A program made the translations under genes and the position numbers. From NCBI RefSeq assembly GCF_024584785.1, contig NZ_CP074112.1, positions 1,674,001-1,738,000 on the forward strand: DNA of 64,000 nucleotides, given 5' to 3'. This stretch comes from Idiomarina loihiensis (GTDB lineage: Bacteria; Pseudomonadota; Gammaproteobacteria; Enterobacterales; Alteromonadaceae). Under the pieces are notes generated by a model that was not told the origin of the DNA, searched no databases, and worked only from the letters and a program-made list of their open reading frames with translations. This document shows positions 26,695 to 36,254 of the stretch, in pieces; position 1 is the first letter of the stretch, and every line of letters begins with the position of its first letter.

Positions 26695-28638
26695 TTATTT
26701 ATTCAAGCGGTTTTGAATTAACGAATCTACCACGCTCGGGTCAGCAAGGGTAGAGGTATCCCCCAAGTTTTCAAACTCATTGGCGGCAATCTTACGCAAA
26801 ATACGCCGCATGATCTTACCTGAACGGGTCTTAGGTAAATCTGCTGTCCAATGAATAAAGTCTGGCGTTGCAATTGGGCTCAGTTCTTTACGTACCCAAT
26901 CGCGTACCTCTTTGGTCAGCTCATCCGTTACCTCAGTACCAGCCATGGCCGACACATACACATAGATGCCCTGGCCTTTCACGTCGTGCGGATAACCCAC
27001 CACAGCCGCTTCAGAAATCTTCGGATGCTCAACCAACACCGACTCAATTTCCGCGGTACCTAAACGGTGTCCGGAAACGTTCAAGACGTCATCAACCCGA
27101 CCGGTGATCCAGAAGTAACCGTCTTCGTCACGACGCGCGCCGTCACCGGTAAAATACATGTTTTTATAAGCTGAGAAATAAGTCTGCTCAAAACGCTCAT
27201 GGTCACCCCACAAGGTACGGGCTTGGCCCGGCCATGAATCAAGAATAACCAAGTTGCCATCAACAGCGCCCTCTAGCACCTTACCATCGGCATCCACCAG
27301 GGATGGCTTCACGCCAAAGAACGGCCGTGTTGCTGAACCTGGCTTCAAATCAGTCGCACCCGGTAATGGCGTGATCATGATGCCGCCCGTTTCAGTCTGC
27401 CACCAAGTATCAACAATCGGGCAACGGCTATCGCCAATCACTTTGTAATACCATTCCCAGGCTTCTGGGTTAATGGGCTCACCCACTGAGCCCATGGTGC
27501 GCAACGATTTACGGGTTGAGGTTTCAGCCGCAGCAGTGCCCTTCGCCATCAACGCACGGATCGCAGTAGGCGCGGTATATAAGATAGTCACACTATGTTT
27601 ATCAATCACTTCGCCAATACGACCCACGCCTGGGTAAGTTGGCAATCCTTCAAAGATCAAGGTGGTAGCACCGTTGGCTAACGGCCCATAAACAATGTAG
27701 CTATGGCCCGTGATCCAGCCCACATCGGCGGCACACCAGTAGACATCATCTTCATGATAGTCAAACACATACTGATGTGTCATCGACGCATATACCATGT
27801 AGCCACCGGTGGTGTGCAACACCCCTTTGGGCTTACCCGTTGAGCCTGAGGTATACAGAATAAACAGCGGGTCTTCAGCATTCATCACTTCTGGCTGGCA
27901 CTCAGCCGGCACATCTTTCACCAGTTGGTCCCACGCCACATCGCGGTCATCGTGCCAGTCCACCTCACCATGGGTGACCTTAGCCACGACCACATGCTCT
28001 ACCGTCGGGCATTTGCCGTTACGCAACGCCTCATCAACGTTGGCTTTTAGTGGTGTCGCTTTGCCACCACGACGACCTTCGTCAGCAGTAACAATCACTT
28101 TCACGCCACAGTCGTTCACGCGGTCCGCAATCGCATTTGGCGAGAAGCCACCAAAAATAACCGTATGCACTGCACCAATACGGGCACAGGCCAACATCGC
28201 ATAGGCTGCTTCAGGCACCATCGGCATATAGATAGCTACCCGATCGCCTTTCGCCACACCTAATTTTTTCAAGCCATTGGCAAACCGCGATACTTCCGCG
28301 TGTAACTGCTTGTAGCTGATTTCATTACTAACGGACGGGTCATCGCCTTCCCAAATAATCGCGGTTTTGTCACCGCGCTCAGCTAAGTGGCGGTCGACAC
28401 AGTTGTAACAGGCGTTCAAAGTACCATCTTCAAACCACTTTATGCTCACGTTGCCCGGTGCAAAACTGGTGTTTTTAACTTTGCTGTAAGGGCTAAACCA
28501 ACTGATCCGTTGCCCCTGCTCACGCCAAAAAACCTCTGCATCATCAACACTTTGCTGATACATGGCGAGGTATTGGTCGTTATCAATCAGCGCCCGCGCT
28601 TTGGCATCCGCCGGCACTTTATATAAGTCATGTTGCAT
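26695..28638 (-). CDS. acs: Acetyl-CoA synthetase (acetate-CoA ligase)
   Basis: This 647-residue ANL-family enzyme turns acetate, ATP and CoA into acetyl-CoA through acetyl-AMP. Core motifs are all present: [41 protein letters not shown] and the C-terminal [14 protein letters not shown]. In that last motif Lys608 matches the lysine that protein acetyltransferases modify in other Acs enzymes. The ATG at 28638 follows a perfect AAAGGAGG. A longer frame begins at 28668 but has no such site. Downstream crbR and the distant crbS and symporter genes form the acetate switch. A variant palindrome about 195 bp upstream may be the CrbR site. Confidence 0.97.
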   Translation of the reverse strand: MQHDLYKVPADAKARALIDNDQYLAMYQQSVDDAEVFWREQGQRISWFSPYSKVKNTSFAPGNVSIKWFEDGTLNACYNCVDRHLAERGDKTAIIWEGDDPSVSNEISYKQLHAEVSRFANGLKKLGVAKGDRVAIYMPMVPEAAYAMLACARIGAVHTVIFGGFSPNAIADRVNDCGVKVIVTADEGRRGGKATPLKANVDEALRNGKCPTVEHVVVAKVTHGEVDWHDDRDVAWDQLVKDVPAECQPEVMNAEDPLFILYTSGSTGKPKGVLHTTGGYMVYASMTHQYVFDYHEDDVYWCAADVGWITGHSYIVYGPLANGATTLIFEGLPTYPGVGRIGEVIDKHSVTILYTAPTAIRALMAKGTAAAETSTRKSLRTMGSVGEPINPEAWEWYYKVIGDSRCPIVDTWWQTETGGIMITPLPGATDLKPGSATRPFFGVKPSLVDADGKVLEGAVDGNLVILDSWPGQARTLWGDHERFEQTYFSAYKNMYFTGDGARRDEDGYFWITGRVDDVLNVSGHRLGTAEIESVLVEHPKISEAAVVGYPHDVKGQGIYVYVSAMAGTEVTDELTKEVRDWVRKELSPIATPDFIHWTADLPKTRSGKIMRRILRKIAANEFENLGDTSTLADPSVVDSLIQNRLNK

Positions 28639-28691
28639 AAAACCTCCTTTCAACTGCGAAATCGTCACTGGCTATTGAACTGCGACATCGT

Positions 28692-28770
28692 CATTAGCTA
28701 TTGGCTATTTGATATTGGTCCGCGATGGGCGTTCTCTAATAGCTAATATCTAATAGCTAATAGCTAATAG
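28692..28770. repeat. AT-rich attagctat/taatagcta palindromic repeat, upstream of acs
   Basis: Forward units (attagctattggctatttgatattgg) at 28693-28718 are followed by complementary units (ctaatagctaatatctaata and further taatagc copies) at 28736-28770. The two halves can form an imperfect long hairpin. A related sequence stands at 40428-40497 and a fragment at about 28945-28970. Confidence 0.75.
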
Positions 28771-28831
28771 CGCTCTTGTTATTATGTTTTTCAATGCCCC
28801 TACCTTCATTTATTCGGGGCTGCGAAGCCAT

Positions 28832-28845
28832 TAGACCATAGTCTA
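28832..28845. promoter_or_regulatory. Variant palindrome upstream of acs (TAGAC-N4-GTCTA)
   Basis: TAGACCATAGTCTA keeps the GAC-N4-GTC core of the 16-bp palindromes at 13063 and 48606 but differs in the flanks. It lies about 195 bp upstream of acs and 165 bp upstream of the divergent porin, so it could serve either. The link to CrbR is inferred. Confidence 0.4.
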
Positions 28846-29010
28846 GATTGATAAATCACCCATCCTGCTATTGACTATAACTTAAGAGTGCCAGCGTCAA
28901 AGATTGCTGATATTAGCTTGATGTAACACAACAAATTAAAAGTGTAGCTGATATCTAATAGCCGACATCTCAATACGAACTTTATTTTAAGAACAACAAG
29001 GAGCACAGCA

Positions 29011-30189
29011 ATGCTGCATAAAACTCTAACCAAATCGCTGATTGCCGGTGCAGTACTCAGCGGATTGGCATTCAATGCCCAAGCCGCAGAGGGCCCCGAA
29101 TGGTCATTCGGTGGCTACGTAAAACTTGATGCCATGATATCTGATTATTCGGATGGTTCAGCCGGCTCTGGTAGCGACAAAAACATCGGTCGCCAGTTCT
29201 ATATTCCTAGCCTAACCCCAGTAGGTGGTCGAGGTGACGATGCTGTCACCGACTTTCATGCGCGCCAATCACGCTTTTGGTTTGATGTGAAACAGGGCTT
29301 AGAAAACGGCGAAACCATCACCGGTCGTATTGAAATCGATTTTTTGACGGTGCCTAGTGGTGACGAGCGTATTTCTAACTCGTACGCGCCGCGTTTACGT
29401 CACGCTTTCTTGAAGTACAAGAACTGGACCATTGGCCACACCTGGTCCAACTTCCTAGATCTGAGCGTTTTTCCTGAATCCGTTGACTTTATCGGTGCTA
29501 CCGACGGCATAGTGTTTATGCGCCAGCCACAAGTACGCTACACCCAAGGTAACCTGAGCTTCTCCCTAGAAAACCCAGAAACCACAGTTAGCCTTGTTTC
29601 TGGCACCGGGGCAGTATCACGCTTGGCCACCTCTGAAGGCATCATGCCAGACCTGACCATGAAGTACACCGGTAAAAGCGATAACTTCAGCTACAGCGTT
29701 GCTGGTTTAGTGCGTCAATTAGCACATGACATTGACGGTGACGGCGATGATGAAACCGTAGCTGGTTACGGTGTCACTTTTGGTGCTAAATACAGCCTCG
29801 GCAATGGTAACGACATTCGTGCCTCCTTTACTGCCGGCTCTGGCGTTGGTCGTTACATGGGTCTAAACACCTTCAACGGTGCTTACATTGCCAGCGATGG
29901 CAGCCTAGAAGCACTGGATGTAATGGGCGTAACCTTGGCCTATCGCCACAACTGGAACGAGAAAACCCGCTCTAACTTCGTCTTCAGCCGCGGCTGGGCC
30001 GATAATACCGATAATCTCGAAACCTCAAGTGCCACCGATTACACCCAACGTTTTGGCGTCAACGTCATGCACTCTGTTGACAAAAAACTCACCTTTGGTG
30101 CCGAAATCTCACGCGCCACTCGTGAAACAGCCAACAACCTTGATGGTGACCTAACCCGTCTCCAATTCATGGCCATGTATTCGTTCTAA
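29011..30189 (+). CDS. DcaP-like outer-membrane porin
   Basis: This 392-residue protein has a signal peptide (cleavage after AFNAQA) and a beta-barrel of the DcaP type, a trimeric porin family for small, often dicarboxylic or organic acids. Family-like sequence includes FGGYVKLDAMISDYSDG near the mature start, FHARQSRFWFDV and IDFLTVPSGDERISNSYAPR. The C-terminus ends in MAMYSF with the terminal phenylalanine needed for barrel assembly. AAGGAG precedes the ATG. It is divergent from acs across a repeat-rich 370-bp region and may let carboxylates across the outer membrane for the acetate system. That link is inferred from position. Confidence 0.88.
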   Translation: MLHKTLTKSLIAGAVLSGLAFNAQAAEGPEWSFGGYVKLDAMISDYSDGSAGSGSDKNIGRQFYIPSLTPVGGRGDDAVTDFHARQSRFWFDVKQGLENGETITGRIEIDFLTVPSGDERISNSYAPRLRHAFLKYKNWTIGHTWSNFLDLSVFPESVDFIGATDGIVFMRQPQVRYTQGNLSFSLENPETTVSLVSGTGAVSRLATSEGIMPDLTMKYTGKSDNFSYSVAGLVRQLAHDIDGDGDDETVAGYGVTFGAKYSLGNGNDIRASFTAGSGVGRYMGLNTFNGAYIASDGSLEALDVMGVTLAYRHNWNEKTRSNFVFSRGWADNTDNLETSSATDYTQRFGVNVMHSVDKKLTFGAEISRATRETANNLDGDLTRLQFMAMYSF

Positions 30190-30200
30190 CAGCCCTTTAG

Positions 30201-30245
30201 AACTTCAAATCAAAAAAGGCAACGCATTATCGCGTTGCCTTTTTC
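30201..30245. terminator. Porin terminator; first copy of a duplicated 45-bp sequence
   Basis: AAAAAGGCAACGC pairs with GCGTTGCCTTTTT (6-nt loop) just after the porin stop, with runs of A and T on both sides so that it can work in both directions. Almost the same 45 bp, including the leading aacttcaaatc, recur at 30974-31018. Confidence 0.92.
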
Positions 30246-30312
30246 TATTTCGTCACTTGACAACTCCAATGTTGATATATAGGCTAAAACCTATAAAACA
30301 AGGATGTTAATC

Positions 30313-30672
30313 ATGTGGACAATACGAACTACGGATAGGTTTGATGCTTGGTTTGATGCATTAGATGATACAGACAAAGAAAACGTTATCGCTTCGTTGC
30401 TTCTATTGCAAAGTGAAGGACCTTTTCTGTCGAGACCTTATGCAGATACTTTATATGGTTCTGTTCACAGCAATCTTAAAGAATTACGAATTCAATCAAA
30501 AGGTAAGCCCATCAGGGTCTGTTTTGCATTTGATCTAAGCCGAACGGCGATTATCTTGTGTGCAGCGCATAAAAACCGCAACACTCGGCTTTTTTATCAA
30601 ACGATGATCGCGACAGCAGACCAAGAGTTTACTCGACATTTAATCGCTATGGGGCAGAAAGACAATGGCTAG
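30313..30672 (+). CDS. higB: HigB-like toxin (RelE/ParE superfamily, Gp49-like)
   Basis: This protein of about 119 residues is probably a ribosome-dependent mRNA interferase of the RelE superfamily, Gp49/HigB branch. It has the family pattern TIRTTDRFDAWFDAL, then LKELRIQSKGKPIRVCFAFD (basic core strands) and a C-terminal KNRNTRLFYQTMI. AAGGA lies 8 nt before the ATG at 30313; another ATG at 30304 overlaps that site. The antitoxin gene follows with an 8-bp overlap, the toxin-first order typical of higBA. The pair sits between two copies of a terminator and is AT-richer than its neighbours, suggesting acquisition. Confidence 0.88.
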   Translation: MWTIRTTDRFDAWFDALDDTDKENVIASLLLLQSEGPFLSRPYADTLYGSVHSNLKELRIQSKGKPIRVCFAFDLSRTAIILCAAHKNRNTRLFYQTMIATADQEFTRHLIAMGQKDNG

Positions 30673-30967
30673 AACACTCGAGCAATTAATAGCCAACGAA
30701 AAACCAGAGCTCATTGCAAGAGCCAGCAAGAAGGCTGATGCTATGCTGCTAACTATTCGGCTAAGTGAGATCAGGAAGCTGGTTAATAAAACCCAAGTTG
30801 ATCTAGCAAACTCTATGGGAATTAAACAACCCACGGTAGCAGGTATGGAAAAAACTGGAGCCGATATTAAGTTATCTAGCTTAAAAAAATATATCGAAGC
30901 TTGTGGTGCTCATTTAAAAGTGGATATTGAACTTCCTGACGGGAGCCATCACCAATTTAGCTTGTAA
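30665..30967 (+). CDS. higA: HigA-like antitoxin, XRE-type DNA-binding
   Basis: This 100-residue partner of the HigB-like toxin has a helix-turn-helix of the XRE family at about residues 35-85 (RLSEIRKLVNKTQVDLANSM, then KQPTVAGMEKTGADIKLSSL). It should neutralise the toxin and repress the shared promoter upstream of 30304. The start overlaps the toxin's last codons. A short C-terminal strand (HLKVDIELPDG) ends the protein. A bidirectional terminator follows within 10 bp. Confidence 0.88.
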   Translation: MARTLEQLIANEKPELIARASKKADAMLLTIRLSEIRKLVNKTQVDLANSMGIKQPTVAGMEKTGADIKLSSLKKYIEACGAHLKVDIELPDGSHHQFSL

Positions 30968-30973
30968 GCGATA

Positions 30974-31018
30974 AACTTCAAATCAAAAAAGGCAACGCCA
31001 TTATCGCGTTGCCTTTTT
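30974..31018. terminator. Bidirectional terminator; second copy of the duplicated 45-bp sequence
   Basis: The GGCAACGC / GCGTTGCC stem with A and T runs repeats the sequence at 30201-30245, with one extra loop base. It serves higA from the left and the leftward nine-gene operon ending at 31042 from the right. Confidence 0.92.
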
Positions 31019-31041
31019 ATTTGTATCAACAAATAGGTGAA

Positions 31042-31629
31042 TTACTTCAGCATCTCTTCTAATTCAGCTTTGGTTTTCTCAATCATAAATTGTTCAAACA
31101 AAGCCTGCTCAGAGGTGGGGTCTAATTGCATGCCACTCATGCCCACCATCTGGTTAAAGACTTCTTCTGGCTGTTCTAACGCAACCAATGCACACAGCTG
31201 TTTTTGGCCATCGATTTGCGCCAACGTCACTTCTTTCGGAATCGCACCCTCAAGTACTTCTGAGCTTAATTGGGTGCTAGCTTGCGCAAAACTGCTGCTC
31301 ACCATGGCGCTTACGCCTTCAATGGTTTTAGCGCTGACAGACTTATCTAACACCGCCGCGCGAGTGCGAATTTGTTGCGCCAAATCAGCACGTGCGGCCG
31401 CGATCACTTGGGCCCGGTCCACTTGCATCTGGCCACTCCACTGCACGCACTGAGAGCTCGCAAGAGCTCCTTCTACTTCCGGCAAAAACACCCAGCTAGG
31501 CGCATTATCCGTTTCGTTTTTAGTTACCTCGCGCATGGTTTGCGCGCCATCATTAGAACTACAAGCCGCTAAGGTGGCAGCTACAGCACCGGCTAACGCC
31601 AATTGTAAAACTTTAGAGTGTTTGTTCAT
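31042..31629 (-). CDS. LPP20-family lipoprotein
   Basis: This 195-residue lipoprotein (LAAC lipobox, Cys23) has an LPP20-type core. It runs from PSWVFLPEVEGALASSQCV through the conserved RAQVIAAARADLAQQIRTRA helix to a C-terminal coiled segment. LPP20 proteins include the flagellar outer-membrane ring protein FlgP and other outer-membrane lipoproteins. It is the last gene of the nine-gene leftward operon; its ATG overlaps the transglycosylase stop as ATGA, so the two are translationally coupled. AGAGGA is upstream. No flagellar gene is nearby, so a flagellar role is not indicated. Confidence 0.85.
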   Translation of the reverse strand: MNKHSKVLQLALAGAVAATLAACSSNDGAQTMREVTKNETDNAPSWVFLPEVEGALASSQCVQWSGQMQVDRAQVIAAARADLAQQIRTRAAVLDKSVSAKTIEGVSAMVSSSFAQASTQLSSEVLEGAIPKEVTLAQIDGQKQLCALVALEQPEEVFNQMVGMSGMQLDPTSEQALFEQFMIEKTKAELEEMLK

Positions 31630-32789
31630 GATTGTAATTCCTCTTTATAAAACTGCTGTCGCTGCACAACTTTGCGCAGATAATTCTTGGTTTCAGTAGC
31701 CGGCAAATGTTGCATCAAATGCTCATACACAGCTGCTGCGCTCATGCCATTAGCTCGCTGCGCCGCATCGCTCAGCGATTTCGTTTGGGCCATCGCCAAA
31801 CTCACGTTACCTGGCCCCGTATTGTAGGCCGCAATCGCCAAATACATCCGGCTCACGGGATCTTCCACCTGCTTAAAGTACCTGTTACCAAGCAAATGTA
31901 AATACACGGTACCAGCCTGCACATTTTGCTCAGGGTCATACAAGTATTCCGCTGATAACACCCGCTGCTGGCCGGTTAAGAACTCAGTCACATCCCGGCC
32001 CGCCGAGGTAGGCACAATTTGCATCAATCCAAAAGCAGGAATCGGCGACCGCGCTAACGGATTAAAACTCGACTCAGTGTGCATAATCGCCATCACCAAT
32101 TCAACCGGCAAACCCCGTTGCATGGCATATTTTTCAGCAATCGGAAACATACGTTGCGCCCGTTCACTGCTCACTTTCGTGGGCAATTGAATGGTCACTG
32201 AGGTGGTCTTGCCTTGGCGCTTTACTTGCGCTGGTTGCTGCGTCACCTCAGCCGCCGACACCCCGCCTAACAACGAACTTTGCTGCATCTGCTGGGAATT
32301 TTTAAGTTGAGCTAAATTCACCCCAGCATTCACATGAATAGGATCTTGGGCCACAGCTTCTGCTAACGAGGTTCCGGTCGCTTTGGCTAACACTTGTTCA
32401 GCCTCAGCCCGCACCGCCGCCTCAGATTTACCGGCCGTCTCAGAGGCTAAAAACTCCACCGTCACCGTGTCATTTTCATAATCGATGATGGTACGCTGGC
32501 TTTGGTCATCGGAGTAGCTCACCCACTTGGTTTTACCCGACACCATGCCATCGTTCCAGCGCTCTTTAAGCTGCTCTACGTAGTTCTTTTCGGCATCTTG
32601 CCAGCGTTTCACAAAAGCTCGAAATTCAGCTTCGCGCTGCTCCGAAAACTTCTCAAACTGGGCCTTATTTTGCTGCTTAAAACGTTCAAAATCCGCTTGC
32701 TGGGCATGACCGTGCAACACCGCACCCGGCATCGCCACGGCCAACAACAAGGCCACCGCACTCATGCGTAAAGCACCAGCTTGCTTCAT
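31626..32789 (-). CDS. Periplasmic lytic murein transglycosylase (MltC/Slt-type catalytic domain)
   Basis: This protein of about 387 residues should cleave peptidoglycan glycan strands. It has a signal peptide (about 1-29, no lipobox), a charged coiled coil (about 32-80), a middle domain like the MltC N-terminal region (DUF3393-type), and a C-terminal SLT domain. That domain has catalytic Glu239 in HTESSFNP, then AFGLMQIVPTSAG and AAYNTGPGNV. I start at the ATG at 32789, one base after the preceding gene's stop (TAGTATG). A longer frame reaches 32894 inside that gene and would lose the signal peptide. Unlike E. coli MltC it is not a lipoprotein. Within the operon it could open the cell wall for a trans-envelope complex. 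Confidence 0.88.
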   Translation of the reverse strand: MKQAGALRMSAVALLLAVAMPGAVLHGHAQQADFERFKQQNKAQFEKFSEQREAEFRAFVKRWQDAEKNYVEQLKERWNDGMVSGKTKWVSYSDDQSQRTIIDYENDTVTVEFLASETAGKSEAAVRAEAEQVLAKATGTSLAEAVAQDPIHVNAGVNLAQLKNSQQMQQSSLLGGVSAAEVTQQPAQVKRQGKTTSVTIQLPTKVSSERAQRMFPIAEKYAMQRGLPVELVMAIMHTESSFNPLARSPIPAFGLMQIVPTSAGRDVTEFLTGQQRVLSAEYLYDPEQNVQAGTVYLHLLGNRYFKQVEDPVSRMYLAIAAYNTGPGNVSLAMAQTKSLSDAAQRANGMSAAAVYEHLMQHLPATETKNYLRKVVQRQQFYKEELQS

Positions 32790-32790
32790 A

Positions 32791-33519
32791 CTAGTTGCCA
32801 AAGTAGCTGTTGAGGTCCATCGCTTGTTTCGCTTCATACGCGCGTAACTCCTGTTTGATTTGCGGCAGCAATTTTCTGCAGGCCACGCTACCACAGCTGT
32901 TAGCCAGCATCATGGCCGTTGCGATCTCGCCGCCTTGTAACATCAATTCGGCCACCGCTAAGCGCGCATCATCCAATTGCAGCGCCGCTATATCTACGTT
33001 GGCTTTGGCATACGCCAACCCCTGTTGCGCAGGCGCCAATTTAGCAATCAGCGCAGCTCCATCAGCAGCAGTCGCACCATGGCTTAAGGCAATCTGTAAC
33101 AACTGTTTTAACTGCTCTGGGGTTAACTCAGGGTATTGCGCCCAAGCGGCACGTACCGCCGTAGCGGCAACGCTCAGCGGCATATCGGTAATACTCACCA
33201 TGCCCGTACAAACATGCGCATCGGCGTTGCTACTCAGCTTAAAATTAGTCACCTCAGCTTCAACGTAACCCACCTGCTCGTCTATCGCAAAACCGACCTG
33301 CTCGGCTAAGCGCGCCCGTACCTGCGCCATATCTTCAGCTTGCATGGCGGTGGTACAAGCATTGCGCAGCATGCCATCGGGCATATTTTTACTTTTTAGG
33401 ATCTCACCTTGGCGTTGCTGCGCCGGCTCGTTGATACCAGCCGCCATCGCCGTAAAGCTAGCTAGGCTAAGCCCAGCTAGCAGCGCTAACACACCAACTT
33501 TATGAGCTGCGGCTAGCAT
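32791..33519 (-). CDS. Exported alpha-helical protein of unknown function
   Basis: This 242-residue protein has a signal peptide (about 1-27, FTAMAAG). The mature part is predicted almost entirely helical, with alanine-rich repeats (LKQLLQIALSHGATAADGAA, then ALQLDDARLAVAELMLQGGE) that resemble tetratricopeptide-like or ARM-like hairpins. Two cysteine pairs (RNACTTA...DAHVCTG and ANSCGSVACRK) may form disulfides. Its start overlaps the upstream stop as TAATG, and its stop is one base from the transglycosylase start. I do not recognise the family. It could be a periplasmic scaffold for the operon's products. Confidence 0.78.
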   Translation of the reverse strand: MLAAAHKVGVLALLAGLSLASFTAMAAGINEPAQQRQGEILKSKNMPDGMLRNACTTAMQAEDMAQVRARLAEQVGFAIDEQVGYVEAEVTNFKLSSNADAHVCTGMVSITDMPLSVAATAVRAAWAQYPELTPEQLKQLLQIALSHGATAADGAALIAKLAPAQQGLAYAKANVDIAALQLDDARLAVAELMLQGGEIATAMMLANSCGSVACRKLLPQIKQELRAYEAKQAMDLNSYFGN

Positions 33520-34790
33520 TACAAGTTATCTTCATCGCTAACTTTGCCAGACGCGCCTTGCGAGTTCTTGGCACGCTCGTTCAATCCGCCACGGGCATTA
33601 GACTTGCCTTGCCCTGGCGCATCAGTGGCGTTCTGCCGCGCCGTAGCTTCTAATGAGGGTGCATACACAGCCACCGTGTACTGCCAAAAGCCATCTTCAG
33701 AGACAAACGAACGCAAACCTACTCCCGGCGGCAACTGGCCTTTGGTCAAAGTACCGTAGTCATCGCTTTGCTGCATTTGGTTTAAGAAAGTCACTTTATC
33801 TTGCTCTAAGCGGGTAACATTCTCAGGATCAGCCAAAGCTGGATCATCGTAGGTAAACTGCTCTGTGCTCTCTACTTGGCTTTCATCAAAGCTACCACGC
33901 CAGTAAACTTCTTCGCCTTGCATGGTACTTAACAAGGCAGCGCGCGCCCGCGTTTGCGACTGACGCAAGGCCGCATCGGCTAAACGCGAAGCCAGCCGTG
34001 GGTTGCTATTCTGGCGAATAATTGACGAACCAAAGCCCATCACAATCACTTCGCCGGTATTGGCATGAGTTAACACCTTCGCACCCATCGGGGGCATCAC
34101 CCCATCTTGAATGTCGCTTACCACTTGCTTGAACACTTCGTTCGGGTCGGTCACTACATTCAACGCACCCACGTTGTCACGAATAATCGAACGGGTTTTT
34201 GGAGTTGAAATCACACTCACCCGTACCCGCTTGGTGTCCACATCATCAAACACATCATAAGTAACGTAACCTGCCACCGAGCCGTTCACCGACTCGCTAC
34301 AAGCTTCTTCTGAACTCACAGATTCGTTACCCATACCATCGGTACCGCTGTCAATAAAGTCCATGCTCATGCTCACGAGGTTACTACAAACCACGTTCAC
34401 ACCTTTCTGGTGCTCTACTAAGCCTTTTTTAGCCACCAAAAACGCTTGGTTGTAGGCGGCACGCTTGCTCAATAGGCTCGCATTTGGGTTATCAAACAAC
34501 TGATAACTAGCTGAACCTGTCGACAATACCCCAATCCCGCTTCCTACCGCGATGGTCATCACCCCATCTTGGGTGTTTTCCATCAGGTTTTGGTGCGCCA
34601 CGGTCACGGCTGTGGCTTCATCATCGGCCACCACCACATTATCTTTGACTTCATAGTCACCGCTGGTTGGCGCCGCTTGGCCTGGCCGTGCTGGCATCAT
34701 GTCGGTTAAATCAAAATCTTGCGCCATGGTAGCTGCTGAACTCAAACCCATCACACTACTGAGAACCACCGCAATCAACGAATGTTTCAT
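33519..34790 (-). CDS. Exported protein with LPP20/SIMPL-like repeats, unknown function
   Basis: This 423-residue protein has a signal peptide (about 1-23). Two regions share a pattern seen in LPP20-type proteins, in which a long helix of small and charged residues precedes beta strands: SLLSKRAAYNQAFLVAKKGL at about 105-125 and LASRLADAALRQSQTRARAA at about 275-300. Between them lies a beta-rich segment (VAGYVTYDVFDDVDTKRVRV). The tail is hydrophilic (SNARGGLNERAKNSQGASGK). AAGGA precedes the ATG. The next gene overlaps it as TAATG. Function is unknown; the repeats suggest a partner in the same envelope assembly as the LPP20 lipoproteins. Confidence 0.78.
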   Translation of the reverse strand: MKHSLIAVVLSSVMGLSSAATMAQDFDLTDMMPARPGQAAPTSGDYEVKDNVVVADDEATAVTVAHQNLMENTQDGVMTIAVGSGIGVLSTGSASYQLFDNPNASLLSKRAAYNQAFLVAKKGLVEHQKGVNVVCSNLVSMSMDFIDSGTDGMGNESVSSEEACSESVNGSVAGYVTYDVFDDVDTKRVRVSVISTPKTRSIIRDNVGALNVVTDPNEVFKQVVSDIQDGVMPPMGAKVLTHANTGEVIVMGFGSSIIRQNSNPRLASRLADAALRQSQTRARAALLSTMQGEEVYWRGSFDESQVESTEQFTYDDPALADPENVTRLEQDKVTFLNQMQQSDDYGTLTKGQLPPGVGLRSFVSEDGFWQYTVAVYAPSLEATARQNATDAPGQGKSNARGGLNERAKNSQGASGKVSDEDNL

Positions 34791-34814
34791 AATTTGTCCT
34801 TAACTTACGTAAAC

Positions 34815-36254
34815 TTATAGAAATTTAATTTTATAGGCGTTATCAATTCGCGCCTGCGGTAACGGTGCTGCTAATAACGGCGGCAGTACTTGGCTCAATA
34901 CCGAGGCCAACTCCGCTGCGCTACCGTTATAGCGCAACTGCGCCGTAACTAACTGCTCATTGCCACCTACCTGCACATCGCGCACACCGCCGATGGTCTG
35001 CAACACGCCAGGTAACTCTGCGGTACTACTCAAATAGCGCCGAGCAATGGCGATTTCATGAATCAGTCCGCCCTGCGCTACCATCTGGGTAAAAGCCTCA
35101 TGCAACGCGTTGGCTAAAGCCGCGCGCTGTTGCTCATGGCTTAAATGAACATCCAATAAATCGCGATGAATACCGGTTTTGTTAGGCAGCGCCAATAAGG
35201 CCGGGTTATTGTTCCACTGGCCATAAAGATTGCCGGCGGCATCTTCTACCTGCACACCTAAATGCAGCCGCGCACTATTGCCACTGACACGCACATCGGC
35301 ATTGGCATTCACCAATAAACTGGCATTCTCACTCACTTCAATACCTTGCTGATTCAGCCACAAGCGCAAATGATCAGCCAGCGGTTGCGGTGCCATCACC
35401 CGTACCCGCGGCGAACCAATCGCGGTCAGAATATCTTGCGCCGCTTGCGCTAGTTCTTGCTTTTCAACCACAGCTTCTAGGGTTAACTTGACGCCACCAT
35501 CACTCAGCATCTGGGTATCCAATAACTGCCAGCGTTTTACCAAGCCATTGCTGCGAGTGTGCAACTGCTGCGCCACCACATCCTTGAGGCTTTCGTTCAC
35601 TTCGTCATTGGTTTGTTCAATCGACGAGTTAGAGTACTGGCTGTAGTTTTGCTGCAACCACACCCCAACCACTTGCGATACCGCCCGACGCAAGCCATCA
35701 ACTTCCGCCACTTGTTGCGCGCTTAAGCCCTTGGCTTTATTCGGCCAACCTTCGCCGTTCACCACCACCGCAACTTCACGGCTGGCATCATCCCATACGA
35801 TATCGCCATCCAAGGCATCAGCGCCACCGACATCAGTACCTCGCACCAGCGTCATGCTGACGCAAGTATCTGAACCTTGCAGCCAGGGTTGGCCACTTTG
35901 CACAAATAAATTAGCAACCGTGATGCCACTTTGGCTGGCCTCTTGCAAACTCTGTACCCACTGCGTCGCTTCAGCGGCACTGGTGGTAGTTAGCGAGTCA
36001 GCTACCTCATTTAATTGCAGCAGTGCAGGCCCTTTCACAAAGGCCGCTAATTCTGCCGCCGCCTGCGCTTCAGCTTGAGCAATGGCTGCTGCACCGCGTC
36101 CATAGGCACAAGCCTGCACGGTAATATCGGCATTACTATTAAAACTAATCGAGCTGGCGTGTGCTGCCGGGGCCGCCCCAAACGCAAGCGCTACCAGCCC
36201 CGAAAGCATCGCCACTGCTGGTAATTTAGCAGTATAGTTGCGTGCTTTTATCAT
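34815..36254 (-). CDS. Exported FlgT-N-like protein, unknown function
   Basis: This 479-residue protein has a signal peptide (cleavage near HAS at 34). A domain at about 175-285 has the FlgT-N-like pattern VVVNGEGWPNKAKG...LRRAVSQVVGVWL, then NDEVNESLKD and RSNGLVKRWQLLDTQ. FlgT is a Vibrio flagellar H-ring protein. The C-terminal third repeats short beta-alpha units (RVRVMAPQPLADHLRLWL...). The start overlaps the upstream lipoprotein stop as ATGA. No flagellar gene is close. I infer a periplasmic or outer-membrane ring component related in fold to FlgT; a fold prediction would test this. Confidence 0.75.
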   Translation of the reverse strand: MIKARNYTAKLPAVAMLSGLVALAFGAAPAAHASSISFNSNADITVQACAYGRGAAAIAQAEAQAAAELAAFVKGPALLQLNEVADSLTTTSAAEATQWVQSLQEASQSGITVANLFVQSGQPWLQGSDTCVSMTLVRGTDVGGADALDGDIVWDDASREVAVVVNGEGWPNKAKGLSAQQVAEVDGLRRAVSQVVGVWLQQNYSQYSNSSIEQTNDEVNESLKDVVAQQLHTRSNGLVKRWQLLDTQMLSDGGVKLTLEAVVEKQELAQAAQDILTAIGSPRVRVMAPQPLADHLRLWLNQQGIEVSENASLLVNANADVRVSGNSARLHLGVQVEDAAGNLYGQWNNNPALLALPNKTGIHRDLLDVHLSHEQQRAALANALHEAFTQMVAQGGLIHEIAIARRYLSSTAELPGVLQTIGGVRDVQVGGNEQLVTAQLRYNGSAAELASVLSQVLPPLLAAPLPQARIDNAYKIKFL

